A stretch of 64,000 nt of DNA from Streptococcus mitis (GCF_946190065.1 NZ_CAMHZD010000004.1:78867-142866); one strand, 5' to 3'. Shown: positions 36,967 through 47,684, numbered from the stretch's first letter. A program made the numbers and translations. Notes: a model not told the origin generated them from the letters alone.

Positions 36967-38103
36967 TCAATACAATTTTAAGTCACGTGGATCAACTGGG
37001 AAGGTTGGGTTGTATGGGTTGTGACGGAGTTTGAAGTGTTTGACATCTTCAATAGTCTGAGTTCCAGACAACTGCATAACTGTCTTCAATTCCGCATTCA
37101 AGTGTTCAAAGACTTGACGCACACCAACACTACCGCCGAGAGCCAAGCCATAGATAACCGGGCGACCAATAGCTACCAAGTCTGCTCCTGAAGCCAAGGC
37201 TTTAAAGACGTGTTGGCCACGACGAATACCAGAGTCAAAGACAATTGGCACACGTTTATCAACTGCTTCAGCTACTTCTTGAAGTGAATCGAAGGCAGCT
37301 GGTCCACCGTCGATTTGACGGCCACCATGGTTGGTCACCCAGATACCAGAAGCACCTGCAGCAAGCGAACGTTCAACGTCCTCACGGCATTGTGGTCCCT
37401 TGACATAAACAGGAAGTCCTGAGTATTCAGCGATGAATTCTACGTCACGTGGAGATAGGCGTTGTTTAGCTGATTTGTAAACAAAGTCCATTGATTTACC
37501 AGCACCTTCTGGCAGGTATTCTTCAACAATCGGCATACCAACTGGGAAGACAAAACCATTACGCTTATCAACCTCACGATTGCCCCCTACAGTTGCATCT
37601 GCAGTCAAGACAATCGCTTTGTAGCCTTCAGCCTTCACACGGTCCATGATGTGGCGGTTAATCCCGTCATCTTTACTAAAGTAAAATTGGAACCAATGGG
37701 GTGTACCTTGAAGAGCTTCTGTAATTTCTGGAAGATCGACAGTAGAGTAAGAACTGGTTGTATAGAGGGACCCAAACTCATGCACACCACGCGCAGTAGC
37801 CACTTCACCCTGTTCATTTGCTAATTTATGAGCCGCAACAGGCGCCATGATGATTGGTGAAGACAATTTTTCACCTGCAAATTCAATCTCTGTACTTGGA
37901 TTTTCAACATTGCAAAGCGTATGTGGAACGATAAGCTTGTGGTTAAAGGCACGGATATTTTCACGTAAAGTGAAGGTATCTTCCGCCCCACTAGCGATAT
38001 AGCCAAATGCTGCTTTAGGAATAACTTGTTGCGCCATTGGCTCCAAATCATAGGTATTGATGAAATCTACATGACCTTCTGCATTGCTTGTTTTGTATGA
38101 CAT
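36967..38103 (-). CDS. lctO: L-lactate oxidase
   Basis: A 378-residue FMN-dependent alpha-hydroxy-acid oxidase that turns L-lactate and oxygen into pyruvate and hydrogen peroxide. Family motifs: GYIASGAEDTFTLREN, HWFQFYFSKD, TADATVGGNREVD, VTNHGGRQIDGGPAA (catalytic His and Arg) and DSGIRRGQHVFKALA, with FMN-phosphate GAD/IGRP. The product pyruvate can feed SpxB. ATG follows AGGAGGA. A cre-like site lies just upstream. Confidence 0.94.
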   Translation of the reverse strand: MSYKTSNAEGHVDFINTYDLEPMAQQVIPKAAFGYIASGAEDTFTLRENIRAFNHKLIVPHTLCNVENPSTEIEFAGEKLSSPIIMAPVAAHKLANEQGEVATARGVHEFGSLYTTSSYSTVDLPEITEALQGTPHWFQFYFSKDDGINRHIMDRVKAEGYKAIVLTADATVGGNREVDKRNGFVFPVGMPIVEEYLPEGAGKSMDFVYKSAKQRLSPRDVEFIAEYSGLPVYVKGPQCREDVERSLAAGASGIWVTNHGGRQIDGGPAAFDSLQEVAEAVDKRVPIVFDSGIRRGQHVFKALASGADLVAIGRPVIYGLALGGSVGVRQVFEHLNAELKTVMQLSGTQTIEDVKHFKLRHNPYNPTFPVDPRDLKLY

Positions 38104-38120
38104 AAAATGTCCTCCTTAAT

Positions 38121-38136
38121 AAGTAAGCGTTTACTT
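38121..38136 (-). promoter_or_regulatory. cre-like site upstream of lctO
   Basis: AAGTAAGCGTTTACTT contains GTAARCGTTTAC, a partial match to the cre consensus with two symmetric end mismatches. It is about 20 bp before the lctO start. Confidence 0.5.
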
Positions 38137-38289
38137 TGTATATTACAAAAATATCTTAACTCTTTTTTCAAAACTTTTCAAATATTTTGTTTGGAAATTT
38201 CATACTTTCAATCATTTTACAGAGATAATTAAAAATGATAAACTTTCTTAAGCTATGGAAATTCAAATAATCTTTTCATTTTCTACTAT

Positions 38290-38326
38290 AAAAAAAAATC
38301 AGGTAATCCTAGTGACTACCTGATTT
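38290..38326 (-). terminator. pyrE terminator
   Basis: ATCAGGTA and TACCTGAT stem with T run on the minus strand. Confidence 0.85.
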
Positions 38327-38334
38327 TCTATGTT

Positions 38335-38967
38335 TTAGGCATTTTGCCAATTTTCTTGGTCTTCTTTAAATCGTTTTAGAAGGTCGAGCCCTTCTGGTGT
38401 GATGTAACCTTCTTCTTGAGCTAGGTGAATGAGTTCACTGTAGTTAGAAAGTGTTAACAGCTTAACACCAGCATCTGCAAAGTTTTTGTCTGCTTTTGGC
38501 AATTGGTAGCTGAAAATCGCTACAACTCCAAGCACATCTGCTCCTTCTCGCTTGGCTGCTGCCACGGCCTCAAGAACAGAACCACCTGTTGAAATAAGAT
38601 CTTCAACCACTACCATTTTTTGACCCTGAGCTACGCGGCCTTCTATTTGGTTACCAGCTCCGTGGTCTTTTGGTTTGCTACGGATGTAGGCAAATGGCAG
38701 ATTCATCTTGTCAGCAATGATGGCTCCGTGAGGAATCCCTGCTGTTGCAGTCCCTGCAATCACTTCTACATCTGGAAAGGCTTCTTTGATAGCTTCCACA
38801 AAGCCATTTTCAATTAGGGTACGAGTTTCTGGATAGGCTAGTGTCACACGATTATCAGTGTAAATGGGCGACTTGATACCAGATGCCCAAGTGAAAGGCT
38901 CCTCTGGTTTGAGGTAAACGGCTTGAATTTTCAAGAGGTGGCTAGCGATATCTTTAGCAAGTGTCAT
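38335..38967 (-). CDS. pyrE: Orotate phosphoribosyltransferase
   Basis: A 210-residue enzyme joining orotate and PRPP to OMP in pyrimidine synthesis. The PRPP motif is [31 protein letters not shown] and [12 protein letters not shown] are typical of OPRT. ATG follows AGGAGAATATC. It is 33 bp downstream of pyrF, so they form an operon under the PyrR attenuator. Confidence 0.96.
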   Translation of the reverse strand: MTLAKDIASHLLKIQAVYLKPEEPFTWASGIKSPIYTDNRVTLAYPETRTLIENGFVEAIKEAFPDVEVIAGTATAGIPHGAIIADKMNLPFAYIRSKPKDHGAGNQIEGRVAQGQKMVVVEDLISTGGSVLEAVAAAKREGADVLGVVAIFSYQLPKADKNFADAGVKLLTLSNYSELIHLAQEEGYITPEGLDLLKRFKEDQENWQNA

Positions 38968-39000
38968 GATATTCTCCTTTTATTTTTCTAATCTATTTCT

Positions 39001-39702
39001 TTAATTCCAGTCCTGTGTCCATTCATACTTGATAGCATGATAAGCTGCAACAGGATCTTCAGCTTGGGTAATGGGACGTCCCACTACGATATAGTCACTA
39101 CCGATTTGATAGGCATCTGCTGGCGTCATGACGCGTTTTTGATCTCCTACTGCAGCACCTGCAGGACGAATGCCCGGTGTCAGACAGATAAAATCTGGTT
39201 TGGTGGCCTGCTTGATGAGTTGCACTTCCTGAGCCGAGCAAACAACACCATCTAATCCCGCTTCAGCTGTCTTCTTGGCATAATGAATGACAGACTCCTG
39301 CAGGCTGGTTTGGATATTTTGAAACTCCTGCATCTGGGCTTCCGACGTTGAGGTCAGCTGAGTCACTGCAATCAATTTGGCTTGACTTCCAAGACCTTCA
39401 CGCGCAGCCTTCATCATCTCTACACCACCAGCTGCGTGAACGTTGGTCATGTCAACGCCCAGATTAGACAAAACCTTCATGGCTGACTTGACCGTATTGG
39501 GAATATCATGAAGCTTAAGATCCAAAAAGACACTATGACCTTGACCTTTCAAGTAGGACACAATCTCAGGCCCCGTTGCGTAATAAAGCTCCATCCCTAT
39601 CTTAAGATAAAGGCTTTCTTCTGCTGGAAAAAGAGCTAAGAATTCCTTGACCGCCTCAAAACTAGGAAAATCAAGAGCAATAACTGGACGATGTTCTCGC
39701 AT
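39001..39702 (-). CDS. pyrF: Orotidine-5'-phosphate decarboxylase
   Basis: A 233-residue TIM-barrel enzyme that converts OMP to UMP. The catalytic tetrad signature [11 protein letters not shown] is present, as are ALDFPS and TPGIRPAG. It is the first gene of pyrFE; its leader carries the PyrR attenuator. Confidence 0.96.
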   Translation of the reverse strand: MREHRPVIALDFPSFEAVKEFLALFPAEESLYLKIGMELYYATGPEIVSYLKGQGHSVFLDLKLHDIPNTVKSAMKVLSNLGVDMTNVHAAGGVEMMKAAREGLGSQAKLIAVTQLTSTSEAQMQEFQNIQTSLQESVIHYAKKTAEAGLDGVVCSAQEVQLIKQATKPDFICLTPGIRPAGAAVGDQKRVMTPADAYQIGSDYIVVGRPITQAEDPVAAYHAIKYEWTQDWN

Positions 39703-39754
39703 AGGTTTCTCCTTTTACCTTTGCTAGTGAGAGAGTCTGGCCACAAGAAGCCAC

Positions 39755-39850
39755 GAAAAAAGGAACCTGCCAACAGCAAGGTTCCACGAAAAATGGGTAG
39801 TCTCCACCCTTTCACCGTCTAACCTTAGCTGCCTCTCTGGACTGCTTTAA
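39755..39850 (-). promoter_or_regulatory. PyrR RNA-binding site and attenuator of pyrFE
   Basis: On the minus strand CAGTCCAGAGAGGCAGCTAA followed by GGTTAGACGGTGAAAG (about 39845-39809) matches the PyrR-binding loop. A terminator GGAACCT, loop, AGGTTCC plus six T lies downstream at 39785-39756. High UMP would let PyrR favour termination. Confidence 0.9.
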
Positions 39851-39935
39851 AGGTTTTTTACTATTCTATTATTTCTACTAGCACTTGTCAAGTAAAAACA
39901 TGGTCACTAAAGAACTATAAGAGAAAAAGTAAAGC

Positions 39936-41189
39936 CTAGCGACGTGATGAACGCCGAGTCGTTTGATTTTGATTACTCTCTTCCTCCAGCTTCTTCTTCT
40001 CCTCTTCTAGTTTACTCTGCTGTTCTTCCAGTCTTTTCTTCTCTTCCTCTTTCTGTTTCTTCTCAGCTTCCTTAGCCTCTTGTTTGGCCTTTTCCTCAGC
40101 CTCCATAATTAATTTATCCGCCACTGTGTAACTGTAAATTCCAGCTTCCATGTCAATCACACTCGGTTCTGACAATTGTGGTTTAATCTTACTGTAATAT
40201 GGCAGTTTCTTACTCATTTCAGAAAGGGGAACCAAGACTTCGTCCGAATCATTCATAGTCAATCGAATTAAATCTGAAGTCACCTTGCTTGGGGCTAGTT
40301 CCACCTTTTGGATAGCAGACTTGAGTTCTGGACTAATTTGAGCAAGTTCTGACGTAAAGGCTTTGATTTGTTCGCTGTCATTAAAGAGAACTGATATATA
40401 AGTTTCTGGCAGACTCACCAAACTGACCGAACTAGTCTCAAGCTGACCGCTTGAAAGGATTGGATAATGACTTTCTCCAGAAACATAGTAGGCAACAATA
40501 TCATATTCCTTGACCTTGATAGTAAACTTGGTTGGAAATTGATAGACAAGCTGAGCGGATTCAACCCAATAGTTAGACTTGATCTGCTCTTCATATTTTG
40601 CCTTATCTAGCAGAAGGTTAATCGTATAATCCGAATCCTGAATGCCAGAAGCCTGTCGAATATCATCAGCTGTCGTTTGCACTGTTCCCTCAACACGAAT
40701 ATCCTTCATGGTCGCATAAGGACTGAGTAAGTAGGCAGATACAACCAATAAAAGCAGACTGAGAAACAAAATCGAGATAGCCCGCCAGATATGAACTCCT
40801 GGAATTTTCGGTTTGACCGGTTTTTCCTTCACAGGCTTTTTCTCAATTTTTTTATCCCGTTTATCCTCTTTCTCTGTCTTTTTAGACTTTGGTTCTTCTT
40901 TGGATGCTTCTTTTTTGACGTCTTCTGACTCTTCTACTTTTTCCTTAGCATCTTCCTTAGCTGATTTTGGGTCTTTTGGATCAGATTCACTCTCTTGGTC
41001 CTCAGTTGCATCTGACTTTTCAGATTTTGAAGCCATTCGAGCTTGTCTTTCCTTTTCCTTCTCCTCAGCTAGTGCTGCCTCTTCTTCAGCCTTCTTTTTT
41101 AGATATTCTTGGTTTCGTTTTTGCCATTCTGATAACTCTTTAAATTCTTCGAGGATTTCTTTGCCCTCATTTTGCTTATCTTTTGACAT
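39936..41189 (-). CDS. divIB: Division septum protein DivIB/FtsQ
   Basis: A 417-residue bitopic membrane protein of the divisome, partner of DivIC and FtsL. A long charged cytoplasmic tail (about residues 1-130, rich in Lys, Glu and Ser) precedes one span (about 135-155), a POTRA domain (MKDIRVEGTVQTTADDIRQASGI) and a beta domain, then a Lys/Glu-rich extracellular tail from about 365 to the end. The streptococcal proteins have similarly long low-complexity tails. It follows murG by 9 bp. Confidence 0.94.
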   Translation of the reverse strand: MSKDKQNEGKEILEEFKELSEWQKRNQEYLKKKAEEEAALAEEKEKERQARMASKSEKSDATEDQESESDPKDPKSAKEDAKEKVEESEDVKKEASKEEPKSKKTEKEDKRDKKIEKKPVKEKPVKPKIPGVHIWRAISILFLSLLLLVVSAYLLSPYATMKDIRVEGTVQTTADDIRQASGIQDSDYTINLLLDKAKYEEQIKSNYWVESAQLVYQFPTKFTIKVKEYDIVAYYVSGESHYPILSSGQLETSSVSLVSLPETYISVLFNDSEQIKAFTSELAQISPELKSAIQKVELAPSKVTSDLIRLTMNDSDEVLVPLSEMSKKLPYYSKIKPQLSEPSVIDMEAGIYSYTVADKLIMEAEEKAKQEAKEAEKKQKEEEKKRLEEQQSKLEEEKKKLEEESNQNQTTRRSSRR

Positions 41190-41198
41190 TTACTTTCC

Positions 41199-42257
41199 TT
41201 ATGATAAATCTTTTTTCAATAGTTGATAAAAATCTGCTAGAGATTTCAATTCCTTAGAAGCCTTCATCTTGTCTTGGTAGTCTTCCTTGTGGCTTAGTAA
41301 GTGAGAAATCTTCTCTTCCAGACTATCCAAGGTCAAATCATTTTCTTGAAGCTCTTCTGCATAGCCTTTTTTAACAAAGTAGACTGCGTTCTCAATCTGG
41401 TCTCCACGACTTGCTTCACGACCAAGTGGTACAATAACATGTAATTTTGCCATCGCCAAAAGCTCAAAAATCGTATTGGCACCGCCTCGTGTCACAACAA
41501 TATCAGCCAATTCCATTAAGGGTTGATAGAGATTTGTCACATAGTCAACACGAAAAAGATTTTGGCTCAACTCGTTCAGGCTAGAATCTCCAGTTAAATT
41601 GATAATATTGTAGCGCTCTGTCAGTTCTTTCTTATGGTCTGTCACCAATTGGTTAAAGACACGAGCACCTGCAGAACCGCCAACAAACAATACAGTTGGC
41701 AATTTTGGATTAAAGTGAGTTTGAATATCCACCAATTCATCTGGTTCTGGATTTTTTTGGTCTGAAACCTTAGTCACTGCTCCCACATGCTCAACCTTAG
41801 ACAAACTTGAAGCTTGTTCAAAGGTTGAATACATCTTCGTAGCAAATTTATAGGCGATTTTATTGGCCAAGCCCATAGATAGGTCCGATTCGTGAATAAA
41901 GACAGGCACTCCTGAAACACGTGCTGCGATAACTGGCGGCACTGAGACAAAACCTCCCTTTGAAAAAAGAGCCTGTGGACGAAGTCGTAACATAATAAAG
42001 AGCGACTGAACAATTCCCCAGCCAACTTTGAAGACGTCCAGCATATTTTGCCAAGAGAAATAACGACGCAATTTTCCAGTCGCAATAGAATGGAAGGTGA
42101 CATCCAAACCTGACTTGAGGATTTCTTGGTGCTCGATGCCACGTTTATCTCCGATATAGTGGACTTCCCAGCCATCTTCGATGAACTTGGGCATTAACAA
42201 AAGGTTGAGGGTCACGTGTCCAACCGTCCCCCCACCTGTAAAGACAATTTTTTTCAT
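41199..42257 (-). CDS. murG: UDP-GlcNAc:lipid-I transferase MurG
   Basis: A 352-residue peripheral glycosyltransferase that makes lipid II from lipid I on the inner membrane face. The N-terminal [12 protein letters not shown] loop and the C-terminal [15 protein letters not shown] nucleotide-binding loop are typical. It is immediately between murD and divIB (1-bp and 9-bp gaps). Confidence 0.96.
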   Translation of the reverse strand: MKKIVFTGGGTVGHVTLNLLLMPKFIEDGWEVHYIGDKRGIEHQEILKSGLDVTFHSIATGKLRRYFSWQNMLDVFKVGWGIVQSLFIMLRLRPQALFSKGGFVSVPPVIAARVSGVPVFIHESDLSMGLANKIAYKFATKMYSTFEQASSLSKVEHVGAVTKVSDQKNPEPDELVDIQTHFNPKLPTVLFVGGSAGARVFNQLVTDHKKELTERYNIINLTGDSSLNELSQNLFRVDYVTNLYQPLMELADIVVTRGGANTIFELLAMAKLHVIVPLGREASRGDQIENAVYFVKKGYAEELQENDLTLDSLEEKISHLLSHKEDYQDKMKASKELKSLADFYQLLKKDLS

Positions 42258-42258
42258 A

Positions 42259-43611
42259 TTATTCCTTTAACTCCGCTACTGTGTCGATAAAGAGGTCGCC
42301 ACGTACTTCAAAGTTAGCATACATATCCCAGCTAGCATTGGCAGGACTGAGAAGAACCACGTCTCCTTGAGTCGCAAGTTCATAGGCCTTGCGGGTCGCA
42401 TCTGCAATATCAGTCGCATCCACATATGCCACACCAGCCTTATCTGCTGCCCGTTTGACACGTTCTGCAGACTGACCGAGGATGACCATCTTCTTGAGTC
42501 CAGTAATGTCTGGAACCAATTCGTCAAACTCATTGCCACGGTCCAAACCACCTGCAATCAAAATGACCTTGCTGTTGTCAAATCCTGACAAGGCTTTTTG
42601 AGTAGCCAAGATATTGGTTGACTTGCTATCATTATAGAATTTGACACCCTTGATTTCATCCACAAATTGGAGACGGTGTTTGACACCTCCAAAGGCTGAA
42701 AGAGTTTCTTTGATGGTTTGGTTATCCACACCACGAAGCTTGGCTACAGCAATCGTCGCAAGGGCATTTTCCACATTGTGGCTACCTGGAACTCCGATTT
42801 CATTCGCTGCCATGACAACTTCCCCACGGAAGTAGAGTTGACCATCTTCCAGATAAGCTCCATCAACCTTTTCCTGTGTTGAGAATGGTACAACGGTAGC
42901 TTGTGTTTTTCTTGCCAATTCTTTTGCCAAATCTTGGTTAAAGTTCAAGATAAGGAAATCATCCGCTGTCATCTTGTTCTGGATATTCCACTTGGCTGCT
43001 ACATATTCCTCAAAAGAACCATGATAATCAATATGAGTTGGCATGAGGTTGGTAATAACTGCAATCTCAGGATGGAATTCTTGAACGCCCATCAGTTGGA
43101 AAGAAGAAAGTTCCATGACAAGAGTGTCCTTGTCTGACGCAGTTTGGGCCACTTGACTAGCTGGATAGCCGATATTCCCTGATAAAAGACCATGTTGCCC
43201 AGCAGCAGTCAAAACTTCCCCAATCATAGTCGTTGTGGTTGTTTTACCGTTCGAACCAGTAATACCGATAATTGGCGCTTCTGAAATCAAGTAAGCCAAT
43301 TCCACCTCAGTCAAGACTGGAATTCCCTTGGCCAAAGCCTTTTCAATCATGGGATTGCTGTAAGGGATGCCTGGATTTTTCACCATGAGGGCAAACTCTT
43401 CATCCAAGAGTTCCAAAGGATGACCACCTGTGATAACCTTGATCCCTTCTTCCAGCAAACTTTGCGCAGCTGGATTGTCCTCGAAAGGTTTTCCGTCATT
43501 TACTGTCACAATGGCACCTAGCTTGTCCAACAAACGAGCTGCAGATTCACCAGACTTAGCCAAGCCTAAAACAAGGACTTTCTTATTTTTAAATTGATCT
43601 ATTACTTTCAT
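42259..43611 (-). CDS. murD: UDP-N-acetylmuramoylalanine--D-glutamate ligase
   Basis: A 450-residue cytoplasmic ligase that adds D-Glu to UDP-MurNAc-L-Ala. The ATP motif is [16 protein letters not shown]; the Lys and His regions [14 protein letters not shown] and [11 protein letters not shown] and the C-terminal [18 protein letters not shown] are present. It begins the murD-murG-divIB unit, behind a promoter with TGG-TAAAAT at about 43639-43647. Confidence 0.96.
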   Translation of the reverse strand: MKVIDQFKNKKVLVLGLAKSGESAARLLDKLGAIVTVNDGKPFEDNPAAQSLLEEGIKVITGGHPLELLDEEFALMVKNPGIPYSNPMIEKALAKGIPVLTEVELAYLISEAPIIGITGSNGKTTTTTMIGEVLTAAGQHGLLSGNIGYPASQVAQTASDKDTLVMELSSFQLMGVQEFHPEIAVITNLMPTHIDYHGSFEEYVAAKWNIQNKMTADDFLILNFNQDLAKELARKTQATVVPFSTQEKVDGAYLEDGQLYFRGEVVMAANEIGVPGSHNVENALATIAVAKLRGVDNQTIKETLSAFGGVKHRLQFVDEIKGVKFYNDSKSTNILATQKALSGFDNSKVILIAGGLDRGNEFDELVPDITGLKKMVILGQSAERVKRAADKAGVAYVDATDIADATRKAYELATQGDVVLLSPANASWDMYANFEVRGDLFIDTVAELKE

Positions 43612-43701
43612 GTCACAAACTCCATTTCTACTCTTACTATTTTACCATTTTTATGGAAATAATTCTAAACGAAAATGCTCAGATTGGGCATTCTAACAAG
43701 C

Positions 43702-43727
43702 AAAAAGAGAGCCGAAACTCTCTTTTT
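43702..43727 (-). terminator. Terminator of the DUF3165 gene
   Basis: AAAAAGAGAG and CTCTCTTTTT form the stem; it overlaps the stop codon of the DUF3165 gene. Confidence 0.85.
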
Positions 43728-43980
43728 ATCTTTTTTTACTTTTATTAACCGACATGAGGGTAATATCTCGCAAGCTAAAGTATGCTAAGAAGAGCATGGC
43801 GATTGCGATAAAGAATTCTGTCGGTAGCTGAAAGATTTGCAGGACAGACAACATGAGCAAAATCAAAAGTGCTACGAAAGCAAAGACGACAAGGACGATA
43901 TTAACTGTCCCTTTAATGCTTTCTGGTGTCGCAAATACATAGAGTAGTAATAAGAGGAGTCCTATGATTAAATAAACCAT
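43726..43980 (-). CDS. Small membrane protein, DUF3165 family
   Basis: An 84-residue protein with three hydrophobic segments (about residues 3-16, 26-48 and 54-66) and a basic tail NKSKKR. The sequence and place behind typA fit the streptococcal DUF3165 family, whose function is unknown. It is 19 bp from typA and likely cotranscribed with it. Confidence 0.75.
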   Translation of the reverse strand: MVYLIIGLLLLLLYVFATPESIKGTVNIVLVVFAFVALLILLMLSVLQIFQLPTEFFIAIAMLFLAYFSLRDITLMSVNKSKKR

Positions 43981-43999
43981 CTTTATCTCTTTCTAGCTC

Positions 44000-45841
44000 T
44001 TATTCAGCTGATTTTTTCTTCTTGTTAGCTTTCTCACGCTCTGCCTTGTTAAGGATTTGTTTACGCAAACGGATAGACTCAGGAGTTACTTCCATGTACT
44101 CATCGTCGTTCAAGAACTCAAGAGACTCTTCAAGTGTCAAGATACGAGGTGTCTTAATAACAGCTGTTTGGTCCTTAGTAGCTGAACGAACGTTGGTCAT
44201 TTGTTTTGCCTTAGTGATATTAACTGTCAAGTCATTTTCACGAGAGTTTTCACCGATGATCATTCCTTCATAAACCTCAGTACCTGGGTTGACAAAGATA
44301 GTACCACGTTCTTCGATAGACATGATTGAGTAAGTTGTAGCCTTACCAGCATCGATAGAAACAAGGGCACCACGATGACGACCACCAATTTCCCCTGGAA
44401 TCAATGGCAAGTATTGGTCGAAGGTATGGTTCATGATACCGTAACCACGAGTCATTGACAAGAACTCAGTTGAGTATCCGATCAAACCACGCGCTGGAAC
44501 AAGGAAGACCAAACGAGTTTGACCATTACCAGTTGAAATCATATCCAACATTTCACCCTTACGTTCAGAAAGGCTTTGGATAACAGACCCTTGGTATTCT
44601 TCTGGAGTGTCGATTTGAACACGTTCAAATGGTTCACATTTAACACCATCGATTTCTTTTACGATAACCTCTGGACGAGATACTTGAAGTTCATATCCCT
44701 CACGACGCATTGTTTCGATAAGGATTGACAAGTGCAATTCTCCACGCCCTGAAACAGTCCATTTATCTGGTGAATCAGTTGGGTCAACACGAAGGGAAAC
44801 ATCTGTTTGCAATTCTGCCTGCAAGCGTTCTTCTACCTTACGAGAAGTCACCCATTTACCTTCTTTACCAGCAAATGGTGAGTTGTTGACCAAGAATGTC
44901 ATTTGAAGAGTTGGCTCATCGATGTGTAGGATTGGAAGAGCTTCAACTGCATCTGTCGGAGTGATTGTTTCACCGACAAAGATATCTTCCATACCTGAAA
45001 CAGCAATCAAGTCACCCGCTTTTGCTTCTTGGATTTCACGACGTTCCAAACCAAAGAAACCGAAGAGTTTTGTAACACGGAAGTTTTTAGTTGTGCCGTC
45101 AAGTTTAGAAAGGGTAACTTGGTCCCCAACCTTTACAGTACCACGGAAGACACGACCGATACCGATACGGCCAACGAAGTCATTGTAGTCCAAAAGTGAT
45201 ACTTGGAACTGCAAAGGCTCATCTGAGTTATCTACTGGAGCTGGGATGTGGTCGATAATCGTGTCAAAGATTGGTGCCATAGTCGCTTCTTGGTCAGCTG
45301 GATCATCTGACAATGAAGAAGTTCCATTGATCGCTGAAGCATAAACCACTGGGAAATCAAGCTGGTCATCATCTGCACCAAGCTCGATGAAAAGTTCCAA
45401 TACTTCGTCCACTACTTCTGCTGGACGAGCTGATGGTTTATCGATTTTGTTGACAACCACGATTGGGACAAGGTCTTGTTCCAAGGCTTTTTTCAATACG
45501 AAACGAGTTTGTGGCATGGTTCCTTCGTAGGCATCTACGACCAAGACAACACCGTCAACCATTTTCATGATACGCTCAACTTCTCCACCGAAGTCCGCGT
45601 GTCCTGGTGTGTCCATGATGTTGATACGAGTTCCGTTGTAGGCAACGGCTGTATTTTTAGCAAGAATGGTAATTCCACGCTCTTTTTCGATATCGTTTGA
45701 GTCCATAGCACGCTCAGCCAATTCAGTACGTGCATCAAGCGTTTCTGATTGTTTCAATAATTCGTCAACAAGGGTTGTTTTACCGTGGTCAACGTGGGCG
45801 ATAATCGCAATGTTACGGATATCTTCTCTTAATTTTGTCAT
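44000..45841 (-). CDS. typA: Ribosome-associated GTPase TypA/BipA
   Basis: A 613-residue translational GTPase. G1 is [17 protein letters not shown]3 [12 protein letters not shown] and G4 [10 protein letters not shown], followed by domains II, III, V and the BipA-specific C-terminal domain. It acts in ribosome assembly or stress adaptation, particularly at low temperature. I chose ATG 45841 (MTKLREDI) after AGAGGAAAT rather than the upstream ATG. Confidence 0.95.
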   Translation of the reverse strand: MTKLREDIRNIAIIAHVDHGKTTLVDELLKQSETLDARTELAERAMDSNDIEKERGITILAKNTAVAYNGTRINIMDTPGHADFGGEVERIMKMVDGVVLVVDAYEGTMPQTRFVLKKALEQDLVPIVVVNKIDKPSARPAEVVDEVLELFIELGADDDQLDFPVVYASAINGTSSLSDDPADQEATMAPIFDTIIDHIPAPVDNSDEPLQFQVSLLDYNDFVGRIGIGRVFRGTVKVGDQVTLSKLDGTTKNFRVTKLFGFFGLERREIQEAKAGDLIAVSGMEDIFVGETITPTDAVEALPILHIDEPTLQMTFLVNNSPFAGKEGKWVTSRKVEERLQAELQTDVSLRVDPTDSPDKWTVSGRGELHLSILIETMRREGYELQVSRPEVIVKEIDGVKCEPFERVQIDTPEEYQGSVIQSLSERKGEMLDMISTGNGQTRLVFLVPARGLIGYSTEFLSMTRGYGIMNHTFDQYLPLIPGEIGGRHRGALVSIDAGKATTYSIMSIEERGTIFVNPGTEVYEGMIIGENSRENDLTVNITKAKQMTNVRSATKDQTAVIKTPRILTLEESLEFLNDDEYMEVTPESIRLRKQILNKAEREKANKKKKSAE

Positions 45842-46002
45842 GATTTCCTCTATAATATTCAAAATTTATTTTCTAACTGAACGATTATACCATAATTTCA
45901 AGTAAATAACATAATTCAAGCAAGTGTAAATGTTTTCACTCTGCTTTTCTTTTCACGTCAAGCCTTTTCAAAGCAAGCGACTTATGATAAGATAGGCACA
46001 GT

Positions 46003-46728
46003 ATGCGTTTAGATAATTTATTAGCCCAAGAAAAAATTAGCCGAAAGGCCATGAAACAAGCACTACTCAGAGGGGAAATTCTAGTCGATGGTTGCCCAGC
46101 CCGCTCCCTAGCTCAAAATATCGATACAGGACTACAAGAGCTCCTTTTTCAGGGTCGAATCATTCAAGGTTACGAGCACACCTATCTGATGCTTCATAAG
46201 CCTGATGGTGTCGTTACAGCCAATAAAGATAAAGAGCTCCCTACCGTCATGGATCTCCTTCCGCCTGACATCCAATCTGACAAGCTCTATGCCGTCGGCC
46301 GACTGGACCGAGATACGACAGGACTCCTCCTCTTGACCGATAACGGCCCTTTGGGATTTCAGCTCCTCCATCCCCAATATCATGTCGATAAGACTTATCA
46401 AGTTGAGGTTAATGGACTTCTAACACCTGACCATATCCAAGCCTTTCAAAAGGGAATTGTCTTTTTAGATGGCACTGTCTGTAAAGCTGCAAGACTAGAG
46501 ATTCTATCTGCAAGTCCTTCCCACAGCCAAGCCTCTATCACCATTTCAGAAGGAAAATTTCATCAGGTTAAAAAAATGTTCCTCTCAGTTGGTGTCAAGG
46601 TTGTCTCTCTCAAACGAGTTCAGTTCGGTGACTTTACATTAGACCCAGAACTAGCAGAAGGGCAATTCCGTCCCTTGAATCCAGAGGAATTGGAAATCAT
46701 TAAAAACTATTTAGAAAAAAGTGGATAA
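46003..46728 (+). CDS. 16S rRNA pseudouridine synthase, RsuA/RluB/E family
   Basis: A 241-residue enzyme. An N-terminal S4 RNA-binding domain (about residues 1-50; MRLDNLLAQEKISRKAMKQAL) precedes the catalytic domain with AVGRLDRDTTGLLLLT, where Asp is the nucleophile. Closest to RsuA, which modifies 16S rRNA. An extended -10 (TGA-TAAGAT, 45985-45993) is so close that the leader may be only a couple of bases. Confidence 0.9.
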   Translation: MRLDNLLAQEKISRKAMKQALLRGEILVDGCPARSLAQNIDTGLQELLFQGRIIQGYEHTYLMLHKPDGVVTANKDKELPTVMDLLPPDIQSDKLYAVGRLDRDTTGLLLLTDNGPLGFQLLHPQYHVDKTYQVEVNGLLTPDHIQAFQKGIVFLDGTVCKAARLEILSASPSHSQASITISEGKFHQVKKMFLSVGVKVVSLKRVQFGDFTLDPELAEGQFRPLNPEELEIIKNYLEKSG

Positions 46729-46731
46729 AAG

Positions 46732-46758
46732 AAAAAGCTTTATTTTTAAAGCTTTTTG
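46732..46758. terminator. Terminator of the pseudouridine synthase (bidirectional)
   Basis: AAAAAGCTTT and AAAGCTTTTT, with A/T tracts on both sides. It can also serve the convergent DUF4190-like gene. Confidence 0.8.
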
Positions 46759-46766
46759 TTCATTGC

Positions 46767-46994
46767 TTATCTAAAAAATACTGCGACGGCTACAATCCAG
46801 TTAAGTACAGAAACCACAAGTCCTACGATGTTGAGAATTTTTTCTGTTTTATAGTCTAGTCTAGATTCTTTTTGGTATGAAAAAGCCAAGACCAATCCTA
46901 TGATCCCCAAAATCAGGCCTACAATTGGAAATAACAAACCAAGAATAATCGACAAAATACCCACAAAAAGTGGATTTTTCTTCTTTTCTTTCAT
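46767..46994 (-). CDS. DUF4190-like small membrane protein
   Basis: A 75-residue protein with two hydrophobic segments (about residues 9-36 and 51-74), rich in Gly, Ile and Leu (GILSIILGLLFPIVGLILGIIG). This resembles DUF4190-type small membrane proteins. A basic N-terminus MKEKKKNP precedes the first span. Function unknown. Confidence 0.7.
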   Translation of the reverse strand: MKEKKKNPLFVGILSIILGLLFPIVGLILGIIGLVLAFSYQKESRLDYKTEKILNIVGLVVSVLNWIVAVAVFFR

Positions 46995-47082
46995 GTTCTA
47001 AGAACTCCTTAAATTTTATACAAATTAATTATACTATAAAACAATAGCTTCATCCTATCATTCGACTAATTTGGAAATAAGG

Positions 47083-47463
47083 TTAGCTAGTCTTCACTTT
47101 CCCTTTCCAAGAATCCAAACCATAAGAAAGGATATAAATCTCAGAAAAACCTTGTTTTTTCAAGTAAAGGGCTGCATTTGTGACACGTTGCGCACGTTGG
47201 TTTTCGTAAAGAAGGACAGGTTTATCCTTACGAAGAGCTGCAAGACTAGTCTTCAACTGACTTGAAGGAATATTGCGGGCACCAAGGATATGTTTTCTGT
47301 GGAATTCAGCAGGATCGCGCAAATCAATCAATTGACCCGTACGAATCAAGGCTTCAAACTCCTCATTGTCCACAATTTTAGCCGCACGGCGAATACGAAG
47401 ATAGTTAAAGCCCATCCACGCCAACATTGCTAGTATAAGTGCCCACAAAATCCAAGTAACCAT
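47083..47463 (-). CDS. Membrane-anchored rhodanese-like protein without catalytic Cys
   Basis: A 126-residue protein with an N-terminal span (about residues 3-20) and a rhodanese domain (about 32-126) with IDLRDPAEFHRKHILGARNIP. The active-site loop, normally C-x-x-G-x-R, reads LLYENQRAQRVTN, so the sulfur-carrying Cys is gone. It probably does not act as a sulfurtransferase. It overlaps yqgQ by one base (TAATG). Confidence 0.85.
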   Translation of the reverse strand: MVTWILWALILAMLAWMGFNYLRIRRAAKIVDNEEFEALIRTGQLIDLRDPAEFHRKHILGARNIPSSQLKTSLAALRKDKPVLLYENQRAQRVTNAALYLKKQGFSEIYILSYGLDSWKGKVKTS

Positions 47464-47684
47464 TAGTTCATTTCTCCATTTTTCTCAGTATAATCCAATT
47501 CTACCTTGTGCTCTCTGCGAAGAACCGCTTCTGCTTCTAGATAGTCTAATTTGTCCATCAACCCTGCATCGTAAATCCGAGAGAGTTCCAACTTCATCAG
47601 TTCAATATCATATAAGCGTTTTCCCATATAAACAATAATACCAAATCGTTTGAGGAATTGCTGCACATCATAGAATGTTTTCAT
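47463..47684 (-). CDS. YqgQ family (DUF910) small protein
   Basis: A 73-residue, mostly helical protein starting MKTFYDVQQFLKRFG, with VYMGKRLYDIELMKLELSRIYDAGLMD and YLEAEAVLRREHK. This matches YqgQ of Bacillus, of unknown function. I chose ATG 47684, the usual start; an ATG three codons upstream is also possible. It is divergent from the LysR gene. Confidence 0.8.
   Translation of the reverse strand: MKTFYDVQQFLKRFGIIVYMGKRLYDIELMKLELSRIYDAGLMDKLDYLEAEAVLRREHKVELDYTEKNGEMN

Noticed and set aside
40813-41226. Ser-rich 137-codon plus-strand frame in divIB
   Set aside because: Its composition is the complement of the Lys/Glu/Asp-rich divIB tail.
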